Below are positions 34,234-44,971 of a stretch of DNA of 64,000 nt, piece after piece. The stretch is from Limnephilus marmoratus (lineage: Eukaryota; Arthropoda; Insecta; Trichoptera; Limnephilidae). How positions within the stretch are numbered: the stretch's first letter is position 1; every line of letters begins with the position of its first letter. The stretch covers positions 29,969,988-30,033,987 of the forward strand of contig OU862918.1 of assembly GCA_917880885.1 (NCBI GenBank), given 5' to 3'. Under the pieces are notes generated by a model. The model did not search any database. It had not been told where the DNA came from and saw only the letters and a list, made by a program, of their open reading frames with translations. Made by a program: the position numbers and the translations under genes.

Positions 34234-34320
34234 TTGTTTTAGTTTGTATATGTTTCTTATGTTTAGGAAAAGATGTATTGTTTTGAGGAGTTTATTGGTG
34301 ATATGATTTATATGATGTGC

Positions 34321-35345
34321 TCATTTGAGATTATGGGCAATTATGATTCCTAGATATTTTATTTGGTCTGTTTTTACTATAGCAGGGCAGTCACAGTTTT
34401 TGGTGTTTAAACAATCGTGAATTTTTATGGTGTTTGTTTTATTTGTTGGCTGTCCCATGCTATTTATACTGTACGTTGTGAATTTTGTTTTCGATATATT
34501 TAATGTAAGTATGTTTGTGTCTAACCATGTTTTCACTCGCGTGATTCCTAATTCTGCTGTATTATACACATTGTTCCAGTCTTTAGATTTGAAGAGTAAT
34601 ACTGTGTCGTCCGCATAACTAATTATTTCTCCGTCTATTTCCATATTACAGAGTTCATTTATGTAGATAGTGAATAGCACGGGCCCTAGTATGCTTCCTT
34701 GTGGAACTCCATATGTAATTGGCAGTGGTTTACTAGTATGGTGATTAATTTTAACTTGTTGGGTTCTGTTGCTCATATAACTTTTCATTAGTTGGAGTTC
34801 CTTGCCTAAGATACCAATGTTTTCTAATTTCTTAAATAGGGTTTTGTGGCAGATTGAATCGAAGGCTTTAGCTAAGTCTAGGTATATTGCTATGCATTTT
34901 TGCCCTTGATCTAGGTTGCTATGTATATAATCTATTACATATTCTAAAGCTTCTTTGGTACCTCTTTTTTCTCTAAATCCGTATTGTTTATCCGAGATTA
35001 ATTTGTTTTCTTCAAGGTTTTTTATAATTTGGTTTTTTAATGCTCTTTCGAAGATCTTTGATAGTGAGTTTAATAATGTGATTGGTCTATAGTTATTTAT
35101 TTCCATTTTGTCTCCTGCTTTGTAAATAGGGATCACCAGTCCTTGTTTCAAAGTACTAGGGAAGCAGCTTTGTTTTATACTAAGGTTGATTAAGTGTGTT
35201 ATTGGTTTTATTATTTCATTTTTTAATTTCTGAATGCAATCTGTTGTTATCTCGTCTAATCCCGGTGCAATATTGTTTTTTAATTTATCGATTATTTTTT
35301 CAATTTCCTCCTCCGTAATTGTTTTAATTGTAAGTCTTAGTTTTG
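34321..35345 (-). pseudogene. LINE Z ORF2 reverse transcriptase
   Basis: The first usual start codon in the frame is at 35151, but it stays open upstream to about 35345 ('TEEEIEKIIDKLKN', 'APGLDEITTDCIQKL'), so the true domain is longer. Counting from 35151, motif A 'LDLAKAFD' is at 91-98, motif B 'GVPQGSILGPVLF' at 148-160 and motif C 'YADD' at 179-182. All three are intact, unlike in J1. Known role of the family: target-primed reverse transcription of the element RNA in the nucleus. Breaks before and after the domain make this copy a pseudogene as a whole. Confidence 0.88.
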
Positions 35346-35482
35346 TCTTTTGTGTATTGATGTATGATCGGTTGGTTTGTGTTTGTGTTTTACGGTTTGC
35401 TAAAACTTTTCATATATTTGCAAAGAAGTTATTCACATGGTTCGCTATTATCTCCGTATTTGTACTGATATCTATTTTTTTT

Positions 35483-35680
35483 TTAATTAATATTTAATTG
35501 TTCGATACTATTTTTCTGTTTGTGTTTTTGTGTGTATGTCACTTCTTTTAATATTTTCCATATAGCTTTTGGGTTGTTGTTTTCTTTTTGTAGTTTTTGT
35601 CTATAGTATATCTCCTTAGCTACTCTTATAATTTTTGTGCAAATATTTCTATATCTTTTATAGAAATTAAGTTGTTCCAT
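35483..35680 (-). pseudogene. LINE Z ORF2 linker segment
   Basis: 65 codons, basic ('RVAKEIYYRQKLQKENNN'), then 'PKAIWKILKEV'. This is the typical segment between endonuclease and polymerase. Confidence 0.7.
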
Positions 35681-35944
35681 GTCATATGGCGTGTTTTTAA
35701 TTTGTCTGTGTAATTTGTCTCGTTTACGGATGCAGTTTAATATTCCTTGTGTTATCCATAGTTTTATTTTTTTTTGTCTTGTGTGTAAGTGTTATAAGTT
35801 TTATACTAGTGTAGTTATTTATTTCTTGTGTTAACGTAGTTGTGAATTTATCCCAGGCTTCTTCAGAATTCTGTATTCGGTATATTGGATTCCAGTCCAT
35901 TTTTTTGAGTTTTTCCTTTAAGTTTGAATATTCAGTTATTTTTT

Positions 35945-36722
35945 TTTTTTGTAAATGTTTTATGTTGTTCAGATTTTGTGTTTTCGGTGGCTATTGCTAT
36001 CATAGTCATGTAATGATCTGTAATTGCGCTTTCGAGTACTATTGTTTTGGATTTTAGTTTTGACTTGATCATTATACGGTCTATACAGCTGCTTGTGTTT
36101 GTGTGACTCGTGTTGGGATATTTATCGTGGGTTCCAGTCCATGTTGCGCTAGTATTGATAGGTATTCTATGCTTTGCGGGTGTCCATATTGTAAAGTGTT
36201 TATGTTTAGGTCTCCTACTATGATGATATTTTTGATTTTGTTGAGATCAGTTAATGTGCTGTTTAGTGCACTTAGGAAATTTGTTATGTTATTTTTGGAT
36301 GGAGATCTATATATAGCTAGGATACAAGTTTCTTTATCATATGTAATTTTTATGCAGTTAGAGTCTATGATGTTTATTTCTTGTATAGTCGTGTTGATTT
36401 TATTACTTGTGTATATGACTACGCCATCATTTTGGTTTTTGTGCTTCGTTGAGTGGTACGTATTATAGTTTTCAAGTGTTTTAGGTGTATAATTGTCATT
36501 CAGCCAGCATTCTGTCAGTACGATGACATCAAAATTATTTTCAAGTTGTTGGAGGTATAATATAAATTCATCAAAGTTTTTATTGATTGATCTAATGTTT
36601 TGATGTAATATTTTGATCCTATTTTTTATTTTTTTATTGATGTTAGTCCATTGTTTAAAGTCATTAGTACTTGTGCAGTGATGCTGTTTGTCCGAGTCTA
36701 GGTGTTCAATGTAGTCAGCCAT
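35945..36722 (-). pseudogene. LINE Z ORF2 endonuclease
   Basis: The ATG at 36722 opens a 213-codon frame with apurinic-endonuclease-like blocks: 'IKILHQNIRSINKN' (start of the fold with its Asn), 'VLTECWL' (catalytic Glu), 'AIYRSPS' and 'IIVGDLNINTL' (catalytic Asp/Asn). The frame shifts near 36085. The final blocks 'CIDRIMI' and 'ITDHYM' (catalytic Asp/His) follow in another frame down to about 35945. In an intact element this domain nicks the chromosome to prime reverse transcription. Confidence 0.85.
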
Positions 36723-37024
36723 GTTGAAGAGTATTTATATATCCTATCGTTTTCGTTATATCCTAAACTTGTAGGTATATTAACTGCACTGTTTAGTCCA
36801 TGATGCAGAAGAAGTAGTTGGTAGTCATCACATTGCGGGTGTATCTGTCCAGTGTTTAGCATATTGATTTTGATGTCTCCAATTTGGTACACGTTCCTTA
36901 CATCTCGTGGTGGGGTTATCTCATCATCCAGGGGAAGGGGAAAGGGTGATCTGTCTATAGTTGTTGAAGTAGTGCTGGTATCGGGTGAAGGGTTATCAAA
37001 TTCTATATCAATTAATTGATCCAT
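36698..37024 (-). pseudogene. Frame between ORF1 and ORF2 holding a second endonuclease fragment
   Basis: 108 codons. Residues 1-42 are acidic and Ser/Thr/Pro-rich without a known domain. From about residue 46 it reads 'YQIGDIKINML', then 'YQLLLLHHGLNSAVNIPTSL', which parallels the 'GDLNINTL ... HGLEPTINIPTR' part of the true endonuclease at 36100-36200. This looks like a misplaced partial copy of that domain. The last codons overlap the ORF2 start in another frame. Confidence 0.55.
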
Positions 37025-37083
37025 TTCTGGTTAAGTGTATATTATAACGTAGATTAGGTTAGGTTATCGAGAAAGTGGCAAGA

Positions 37084-37809
37084 TTATATGATTTTACTTT
37101 CAAGTTCATAATGATTTTTTATTTCAGTAATTGGCGAGCCTTCAGATTTTCGAGCCAGTATTTTTCCGTTTTTGAACCAGATGAATTTGAAATTTTTATC
37201 TTTGGCCCTTTTTTTAGTAATCCATAAGAGATTTTTGTAATATGACGTCAGGGTATCATTTACGTAATTTTTTTTATTTTCGTCTGCAATCTGAAGGGAT
37301 ACATTGGTATTGCCAATCATCATAGTGATTTTTTTATTTTCCTCTTTGAAGTTTAAAATTAATCGCGGAGGTTTTGTGTCTGTCGGTTTTAGAAATTTGT
37401 ACTTATCCTCCGGTTCTAGGCTTACTCCGAAGGCCGTAGTGATTCTGTTTGCAATTACTTGAGGTTCGTCAGTCGATATTTTGAAGCCTGTTACCTCCAC
37501 GCTATTTTTCAATTCATTTTGTTCTGTTGCAGCTATTTTCATTTCGAGGGCAACAATTCTTTTTTCCTTATTTTCTAGATCCTCTAAAATTTTTTGGTGC
37601 TGTTTCGGTAATTCAAGAATTAAATTTAATTTTTCATTAATTACATCATATCTATCGCTAACGAATTGTGTTGATTTTTTTAAATCTGCTAATTCTGTTT
37701 CGAATTTTGAGAACATTTGTTTTTTCAACTCACCCAGTTTACGGTCAATGTAGTCCGTGAGGGAGTCCACGATTTTTTGTTGCTCCAAGGTAGATCTTGT
37801 TGAAGCCAT
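37084..37809 (-). CDS. LINE Z ORF1 protein (coiled coil + Baculo_FP-like C-terminus)
   Basis: 241 codons from ATG at 37809, uninterrupted. Residues about 20-100 form a heptad-rich, highly charged segment likely to be a coiled coil. Residues about 100-170 ('VEVTGFKIS...', 'PPRLILNFK') look like the RNA-binding-fold region of LINE ORF1 proteins. The C-terminal 60 residues ('SYYKNLLWITKKRAKDKNFK', 'FIWFKNGKILARK') match the FP-type domain that many insect LINE ORF1 proteins share. Known role of the family: binding element RNA as an RNP. It precedes ORF2 on the same strand by about 60 bp plus a chimeric frame. Whether it is expressed is unknown. Confidence 0.8.
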   Translation of the reverse strand: MASTRSTLEQQKIVDSLTDYIDRKLGELKKQMFSKFETELADLKKSTQFVSDRYDVINEKLNLILELPKQHQKILEDLENKEKRIVALEMKIAATEQNELKNSVEVTGFKISTDEPQVIANRITTAFGVSLEPEDKYKFLKPTDTKPPRLILNFKEENKKITMMIGNTNVSLQIADENKKNYVNDTLTSYYKNLLWITKKRAKDKNFKFIWFKNGKILARKSEGSPITEIKNHYELESKII

Positions 37810-37995
37810 TTTAGTGGTAATTATTATATATAATTAATAAATAAATATCCCAGTAGCGAGCGGCAAGTAGCGAGAATAATTAGGTAGCGAGTAATGAAAC
37901 TCCAAGTAGCGAGTTCAATCGGTACGAACGGCTAGGTGCCGCGGCCTGTATCGGTATCGAGTACGGTGTCACTGCGGTGTACCTACACGACACGC

Positions 37996-38638
37996 GTCAA
38001 CACAATGCACTATTGAATATGATAGATTGAATTTTATGATTATTAACAATCGTTTGTATTGAATTTATTAATTCACTGTGATTTGGGCTAATTAATACTA
38101 TGTTTTAAGTTAAAATATCACTTCACTGTTTGCTAAATACATTGTTTTAGGTAATTTAGAGTGGACGCGGTTTACAATGACGTCTGTATTTACATTATAT
38201 TCCGACGACCAGTAAAAAAATAAAGCGGCCAATGAGCGCAAAACTAATCGTCGTTTCCGTTTTATATTTCAACCAATTGCAGCCTTGATCGCAGTTTGAT
38301 GCTTTGCAGAAACCGTAGTGCGTCATTTCCGTTTTATCCTAATTTTAAATCACTCTGACGGGACTAAGAAAGTTTCACTTAAAAAAACTCATGGAAAGCT
38401 GTCTCAAATGGCAGCTGTCTACAGGTTCTGCCATTATTCTTAGTTTAAAGAAACATTATTATTATTTTGTATCTCCCATTTGAGTCATCTAGCTTAAATC
38501 ACTATTATTTCTCAAATAAAATTATTCCAAATTAATAATTATATTTTTCGTTACTACTATACCTTTTTATTTCTTTTTTATTGAGTTAGTTTATACTACA
38601 TGAATGTAAACTAATAAGCATAATGTAACATTTTATTT
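37996..38638. other. Unassigned DNA 5' of LINE Z
   Basis: No recognised gene or element. Confidence 0.5.
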
Positions 38639-38639
38639 G

Positions 38640-39040
38640 ATAAATTTAAATATTTTTACAGTAAACATAACATTTCTTTTTAAATACATTCATTCTTTCT
38701 TCATTCTTCATACTTTCAGGCATTTCATCATACATCTTTAGTCCTCTGTACATTAGGCAGTTCTGTGATTTTGATTTCCTCATTTGTGGCAATCGAACTC
38801 TGTTTATATTTCTTGTTTCGTAATTATGAATGTCCCTATTAAAAACAATTTCATCCTGGCATGTTGGCATTTGGTTTTTCATAATTTTATGCACAAAAAT
38901 TAACCCATTAAATAGTAATCTCTTTTTTATTGGAATCCAATTTAGCTCCTCTCTCATTTGATTAATCCTTGCATATTTGCCTTTCCCCGGTATACATCTC
39001 ATAGCTTTGTTTGTATAAATTCTAGTTTATTCAAATTTCC
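38640..39040 (-). pseudogene. LINE fragment, reverse transcriptase C-terminal region
   Basis: 118 codons with 'ELNWIPIKKRLLFNGLIFVH', then 'YETRNINRVRLP' and 'MYDEMPESMKN'. These match the C-terminal 'LGWLPI..R..F..L...YK' and 'A...WN.LP..L' blocks of CR1/jockey-like LINEs. Only this extreme end survives, so the insertion was strongly 5'-truncated. It differs from J1 and Z and represents a further LINE family. Confidence 0.75.
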
Positions 39041-39044
39041 TTCA

Positions 39045-40070
39045 TTGGCCAAATATACATAACATCGTTGAGCAGTAGTCTAGAGTTTACTAAACTGAAA
39101 CTGGTAACGTATTTTGAATGAATTTTATTTACAATTTTATTCACTTCACTGCATTTGAGCCAATTACCTCGCCGAATATATCCGAGTATCGCACCTAAAA
39201 ATACGCACGTAATATTCTTCTACAAAATTTGAAAGGCAACATATTCCTTATTGTTGCAAAAATTTGTACATAGGTACCTCTTCATTAATCAATATGTTTT
39301 GTAACAATTCGCGAAATTATTTTCTATAAAAATGGCATTATATTATTCACACATGCGAAACACGGAGATTGGCTCGCGGAACGATGTAATAACAATTTAA
39401 AATAAACAAATCAAATACCTTACACGAGGGTTTCCTTTAAACTGTAATGTACCGCGACAAGACAAGAAACAGTCGGATGAGATACGTTTTTCTTCTTCCG
39501 GCACAATTTATAACTTATCTCACATACCAACACAGATCTCTACTAGACGTGTACAAAACCTCAAAGACCAAAAGAGATTTCTAGTAGACGTTCTCAGAAA
39601 CCACAAGACGAGAGATTTTTAGGTAACATTTTATATGGGGCTTGTTTGAACGTGATAGCTTACAATATGTGTATTTTGCCGTCATCCATTTACGTTATAC
39701 GACCCAGAACACAAGACTAATGTTTTGCTGTATCTTTACAACTGTGCGTAGTCGTTGTTCATTTATGCATCGAGATTTAGCAGAGTTTTACGAGAAACTT
39801 GACTGTTATTTTTGAGTTATTTGTTGATTTAACCCATTTGCGGTTGAGGTTGCGACAGCCCAACGGTTTGATGGATTATGAGAATTTGATTAGAAAATTC
39901 CATTATTCGTTCAAGAACTAATTTAAAGGGTATTTATTTACCCTTAGCAGGTAACAAATAGAAATAAATTCAAAAAAGTTTAAAGACGTCCTCAAAGATT
40001 CAGACAAGCTGTTTTTGAGTAATTAACAAAATATTTTATTAAATTTTAGTCAATAAACTACCTTCAAATA
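39045..40070. other. Unassigned intergenic DNA
   Basis: No recognised feature. Confidence 0.5.
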
Positions 40071-40078
40071 ATAATTAA

Positions 40079-40468
40079 GACTACGCTACTCAAATTTCTA
40101 CCGATTTCTTACATATCTCCCTTAAACACGTTAAGTTTTAAAGCTCTTAAAAAAATATATGTTATTCTTGAAGATAATATCTAGACAGTCCCCGATATAA
40201 AAAAATCGCAAAGTATGCTGCAAAAATTATTATAAACACGTTTGTTTCAGTTATTTTACAATTTACATGTATGAAAAAATTCACAGTGTTTCTTTAAATG
40301 TTGTTTAAGACAACCCCCGCGAGATTTTGGCTCTATTTTAAACGAGTCGTGTTTTATTAAATATTTTCACAATTTTCGCATCGATTTTGTCGCTTTAAAT
40401 ACTACCGCGCTCCTCTAACATTCGTAATTTCGTATCTCTCCATCTTCTTTGAGTCCGGTTGCGGCGCC
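40079..40468. mobile_element. TTAA-target MITE (T family), copy 2
   Basis: 390 bp between TTAA at 40075-40078 and 40469-40472. The right end is the intact GCGGCGCC; the left end is mutated (GACTACGC). It is collinear with copy 1 at 9959-10614 apart from the insertion there, sharing ATTTCTACCGATTTCTTACA, TTTAAACGAGTCGTGTTTT and 'CTAACATTCGTAATT'. Confidence 0.8.
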
Positions 40469-40721
40469 TTAATGCAAGAGGTACTCATTTAATATATTTT
40501 TGTGCCTTACGCTAACGTAACGCTAGTGAAATACGAGAGTGGAAAGTTTATTTATAATTTCCAGCATTATCGCTAATACTGTGTTATTTCTTTTAAATAG
40601 GATGAATTTAAAGCATTTTTTTACCACACAAAAGCTGCCGACTTCATCACAGAGAATTGTAATGTCAATGATGATGCTAATAGCAAAGAAGATATTCCAG
40701 AAATGATATTCCATAATCGCC

Positions 40722-40928
40722 CGGGTTCGTGGGGTTAGGTTTAAGAGAGACTGGTTGAGTGAGGCCTTTTGACTCCCCAACCCGACTCACTCGACTCAAC
40801 ATCTTGCACCTCAGGTGGAGCGATGGATTTATACGTCCGTCACTCTTGGACCACACCTTCATTTTTCCTTCCCAGAACTTCTTATTCTTTCTTTCCTTAA
40901 AAAAAACCCTCCACCTGACGACATAGGA
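40722..40928 (+). mobile_element. SINE-like repeat S, partial (copy h)
   Basis: Contains 'CCCGGGTTCGTGGGGTTAGG', 'GGATTTATACGTCCGTCACT' and 'AAAAAACCCTCCAC', but stops inside the tail at about 40928. Head and final tail are missing. Confidence 0.7.
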
Positions 40929-41004
40929 TTTGGGGGGATTTGTATCATCTTATCATAAATTATGTATTTAACGTTTAATTTTATATAATAATTACTTTAT
41001 ATAA

Positions 41005-41155
41005 AATTAAACGTTGCTTGAAATGGCTTTATTCGTGTTTGGTGACCAGATCTGAATAGTTAGGTATTTACCTCCTCCCCCCTCCACTATCTTAGACCTC
41101 ACCACATATTCCAATTTAGGATGCCATAGTCTCACTGGCTCCAGACGGTTGATGA
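41005..41155 (-). repeat. Dispersed repeat Q, copy 3
   Basis: Reverse complement of the 58.7-kb unit, from 'CATTTCAAGCAACG'-like sequence at 41010 through GGTGACCAGATCTGAATAGT to 'GTCTCACTGGCTCCAGACGG'. A nearly full-length single unit. Confidence 0.75.
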
Positions 41156-41663
41156 AAAAAAAATATGTATGGCTTGCGTTAGGAGGCTCTGGTCCTTCAA
41201 AAGATTGAAGTAGAGTAAGAAAAGTACACCCAGAGGTGATTTGTAGAAAAAATGTGAACCCGACCCTACCACGAAAGGGGATAATTACCCAAACAAATCA
41301 GTGTTCCACGACCTCAGTACTAGAAGCGCGACAACAGGTCTTCTGCAGTGTAATGTGGCAATCGTACTAAGTGCCTTCCACTAGTAGGTACCTACTGCCT
41401 TAAAACAGAGATCCCATACTTTCCTTGGCCTCTTCATTTCGTACAATAGGGTAGATTCCCAACTAAAAACATCTTGCACACGATAAGTTAGGCTTGTTGA
41501 AAAAGTATCGATATATCGATATTTTTAATTCAATACATCGATATTTTTAGCCGATATATATTGATCCGATATATCGATACAAAATATCCAATATCGGAAA
41601 TTGTATCAAAAACGATATTTTTTATTTACGTAACTAAAGTCACTAGAATTCAAAACCGTATAC

Positions 41664-42447
41664 CAGGGGTGGGGAACCTGCGGCCCGCGGGCCGCATGCG
41701 GCCCGCGAGGCCTTTTGGTGCGGCCCGCGGGCACTTTTGGTGCGGCCTGCTGAAAGAACCACAAAAAATTACACAGAACGGGATGGATTTTTCACGGTGT
41801 TTCAGATACATTTTTAGGACGTTATTACAAAATTGTTACTAGCAAGTTGTTTAGATACCAATAAAAACGTGATAAAACCTCCCATCTTACTTTTATTTTA
41901 ATTTGTTATTGTGAAACGTTAGTGAAATTCCATCGGAAAATTTAATTTTCTTGAACGGGACAGTTCCGATATTTTAGGATTGATAGCAACTCTATTCGAA
42001 AGGGAATCTTAGGCAGAAAACGCATCAGGTTTTATTTCATTTGCTGACTCATTTCTTATGTTGGAAGTGCATTTATAAAATTCTCGTTTCTTACTTTATG
42101 CTGCCAGAATTAGAGGAGAGCCATTTTCATGTTCTGAGTGTAGTGCATTTCTACGGAAACCATTCTCGTGTTCAAAGTGCAGTTATGAAATTCTGCTTGC
42201 AGACTACATGCAGCTAGAATTTCAGGAAAACCATTTGCATGTTCTGAGTGCAGCTATAATTAAAGAGTGTTGGCAGTTACGTAACGACTTTTTTTAATTA
42301 GTTGCAGTAAAACCAGTTCTTTGATTCGAATGTGGCTCACCCCCCCCCCCCCCCCCCCCCCCCCGAGACTGAATTCGGAGTGCGGCCCGCGGGTTAGAGT
42401 ATGAACATCCGAATGGCCCGCGAGGTTAAAAAGGTTCCCCACCCCTG
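41664..42447. mobile_element. hAT-type element (H4) nested in H3
   Basis: 784 bp with 8-bp duplication CCGTATAC (41656-41663 and 42448-42455). The termini CAGGGGTGGGGAACC are inverted at both ends and followed by GGCCCGCG-rich subterminal sequence, a well-known hAT end type. A poly-C tract lies at 42339-42364. No transposase frame. Confidence 0.9.
42339..42364. repeat. Poly-C tract
   Basis: An uninterrupted C run of about 25 bases inside H4. Its length may not be reliably sequenced. Confidence 0.85.
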
Positions 42448-43140
42448 CCGTATACGAACGAACGGAAAAAAAGTAACTGTATTGGGTCATGACATCTGGC
42501 GGTTGAAATTTTAACTATTAATAGCTTACAAGTCTATTGCCTTTGTATTAATATTTGTGATCACACTGATCACTAATACTTTCTCATATGTGTAGGTACA
42601 TACATAAAAATGTATGCTATTTTTCGCCATTTTTTTCTAAGCCACTCCTATGTGTTGTTTCCCAATTGTCTATGAATATTAACTATACCTTGTTCCAAAC
42701 ACGAAGTCCTTTTTGACAGATTAATACGCCAATAAAATGTTATTGAGACACATACAAACTTTGTATGCGTCTCGGTTTATACATATGTAAGTTAGAAGAC
42801 AGCTTTTTAGTTTTGATATTTTTGTAATTATTACCTAATAAAAATGAATACTGATAATAATACCTTCATTTTTATTGAGATTTTTGTACTTCCATTAAAA
42901 AAAGCGCATTGTGTATAAAAATTACTATTGATAATATTGAGCTGAATACACTTTTATTTTAAAAATGCAAAATCTTTTGAAAATTTGACCGATGTATCGA
43001 TCCATCGATATTTTTTCCTCGATACATCGACGTCGATATTGATATTTTAATAAATATCGATACATCGATATATCGATATTTTTTTCACTTTCGACATCCC
43101 TACGATAAGTATTCATTACCAGATTTAAAAAAAACTTATA

Positions 43141-44765
43141 ATCTCTAACTAACTAACTAACTAACCATCACGCCGTTTCCCCGCAGGGGTAGGCAGATAG
43201 GACGGACCGCCAAACAACTCGGTCTTGGCACACACTCTTTGCCTCACTCACATTCATACATCGTCTAATACATACTCTTCTATTATTCTGGCTTTTGACA
43301 TGGCCCGTCTCAAGTATCTGATTTACTTGATCGTGCCATGTCTTTCTCGGGCGTCCCCGACTTCTTCTACCGTTCACATTTGCATCATATATTCTTTTAA
43401 CACTACTTTCTTCGTTCATTCGCTCTACGTGCCCAAACCATCTGAGGGTCCCTTTCTTAATTTTGCTCATTATACTTATGTACATCAGCCTTACATTCTT
43501 TGCGGATATCCACATTTCTAACACGATCATACATGGTTTTACCACACATACGTCTCAGGGATCTCATTTCAACAGCATTCAGTTTACTTTCATCCTACCT
43601 CTGCCAGTTCCATGCCTCACTGCCATACATCAGGGTAGGTACCAGGACTCCATTGTGGACTGCTAGCTTCGCCTTTATTGATAGTTTTTTATTAGCTCCA
43701 ACGGCATTCAGTCCTCCATTAATGGAATTACCGGCATTTACCCACCTTTCAATATCTCTATCAGCCTTCCCATTTCTCGTAAACATACTACCTAGATAAA
43801 CAAACTCATCCACCTGCTCCAAGTATTCATCATTCACTACTATATCGCACACTGTTTTCGTACTCTCTCTTTCAAACACCGTGACTTTAGACTTACTTAC
43901 ATTCATCATTAACTCATTCTTCATACATACTTCGTTCATCCTAGATACTAGAGACTGTAGATCTTCCATAGTGGCAACATACTTTCAGACTATTCAATTT
44001 CGCGCCCAATCCCACATCTTTCAATTCTTGCATACAATTATCCATGTATAGATTGAATAACCATGGTGACATTACGCAGCCTTGCTTAACACCTTTTGTG
44101 ATGTCAAACCACCCCGTAAAATCACCGTTTACCCTAACACATGCAACGCTTCCCTCGTACAGAGACACAATTGCCTGTATGAGATTTGTATTCACTCCAT
44201 ACTTGGACAATACCTTCCATAGCTTTTTCCTGTCGACTCGGTCGTACGCTTTTTGAAGATCTACAAAGGCGCAGAAAATTTTCTAGTTTTTCGCCAGAAA
44301 CTTCTCAGTGAGCATACGCAAGGAGAAAATCTGGTCCATGCATCCCCTTCCACTCATAAAGGCACCTTGCACATCCCATATTTTATCCTTTGTTTCCGTT
44401 CTTACCCTTTCAATCAATATTCTTCCATACAGCTTGACGACAGAACTTAGCAGGCTAATAGCCCTATGATTCCCACATTCCATGCGTGACCCTTTACCTT
44501 TGTACAACGGCATGATTACAGCCCTTCTCCAATCTAATGGCGTGTAACCCTCCTCTAAACATTGGTTAAAAAGTTTGCATAACCATGTGAGAATAATATG
44601 GCTATCTCCTTTAAAGTATTCGGCAGCAATATTGTCGAATCCAACAGCCTTATCATTCTTCATGCATTTAATCTATTTTTTTATTTCATCCATACTGATT
44701 TTGATAACATTCACTCCGTTATCGTTCATAAACGATTCGACGCTGGACTGGCTGCTGAAAATATT
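43141..44765 (-). mobile_element. 5'-truncated RTE-like LINE with (AACT)n tail
   Basis: Minus strand. The 3' end is a short tandem repeat (AACT units on the plus strand, 43142-43166) instead of poly(A), as is common in RTE-type LINEs. Coding remains run up to about 44765. No endonuclease survives. A second, unrelated RTE-like tail is at 61.94-62.23 kb. Confidence 0.75.
43168..44700 (-). pseudogene. RTE-like reverse transcriptase, broken
   Basis: Pieces in order on the minus strand: 'NDKAVGFDNIAAEYFK' and 'CGNHRAISLLSSVVKLYGRI' (44663-44283), 'GVKQGCVMSPWLFNLYMDN' motif B (44210-43941), 'VNDEYLEQVDEFVYLGSMF' (43969-43595) and 'KGTLRWFGHVERMNEE' with 'GRRSRGRPRKTWHD' (43545-43168). Frames change at each junction. 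The block that should carry motif C (F/YADD) between 'GLGAKLNSLKV' and 'MEDLQSLVSR' is missing, so no active polymerase is possible. Confidence 0.85.
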
Positions 44766-44971
44766 ATGCATTCATTAATTCACTTCCTTGCGAGGCACTT
44801 AGTTTTCCTTTCTATGCGGAGATGTATTGTGAAAGAAGAAGGAATGAGCCTTTTAACAGGCGCCTTAAAGTCTTAAGCACAGGAAGGAAGGAATGCTTGC
44901 AGCTCCTTTATATGAATCGTTAATATCTAAGTGCCTTGCACTATTTCGGTACTCCTCCGTATTTTATATTT

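Larger units (their letters stand above)
33367..37995 (-). mobile_element. Nearly complete two-ORF LINE (Z), CR1/jockey group
   Basis: Minus strand. The poly(A) end is the T-run at about 33370-33387. It is preceded on the element strand by a 3' UTR with GTCCTCAGCACGGGTAAAGC (33452-33471), then ORF2 remains (34015-36722) and ORF1 (37084-37809). Upstream of ORF1, 37850-37920 holds four TAGCGAG words in a likely 5' UTR; the 5' limit near 37995 is a guess. I found no target-site duplication. ORF2 is broken in several places; ORF1 is open. Confidence 0.85.
41489..43102. mobile_element. hAT-type element (H3), host of a second hAT
   Basis: 1,614 bp flanked by the perfect 8-bp duplication CGATAAGT (41481-41488 and 43103-43110). 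The ends are TAGGCTTGTTGAAAAAGTAT and, inverted, 'TAGGGATGTCGAAAGTG'. Both ends continue into runs of TATCGATA-type words, a subterminal repeat structure. No transposase remains. About 790 bp of its length is the nested H4. Confidence 0.85.
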
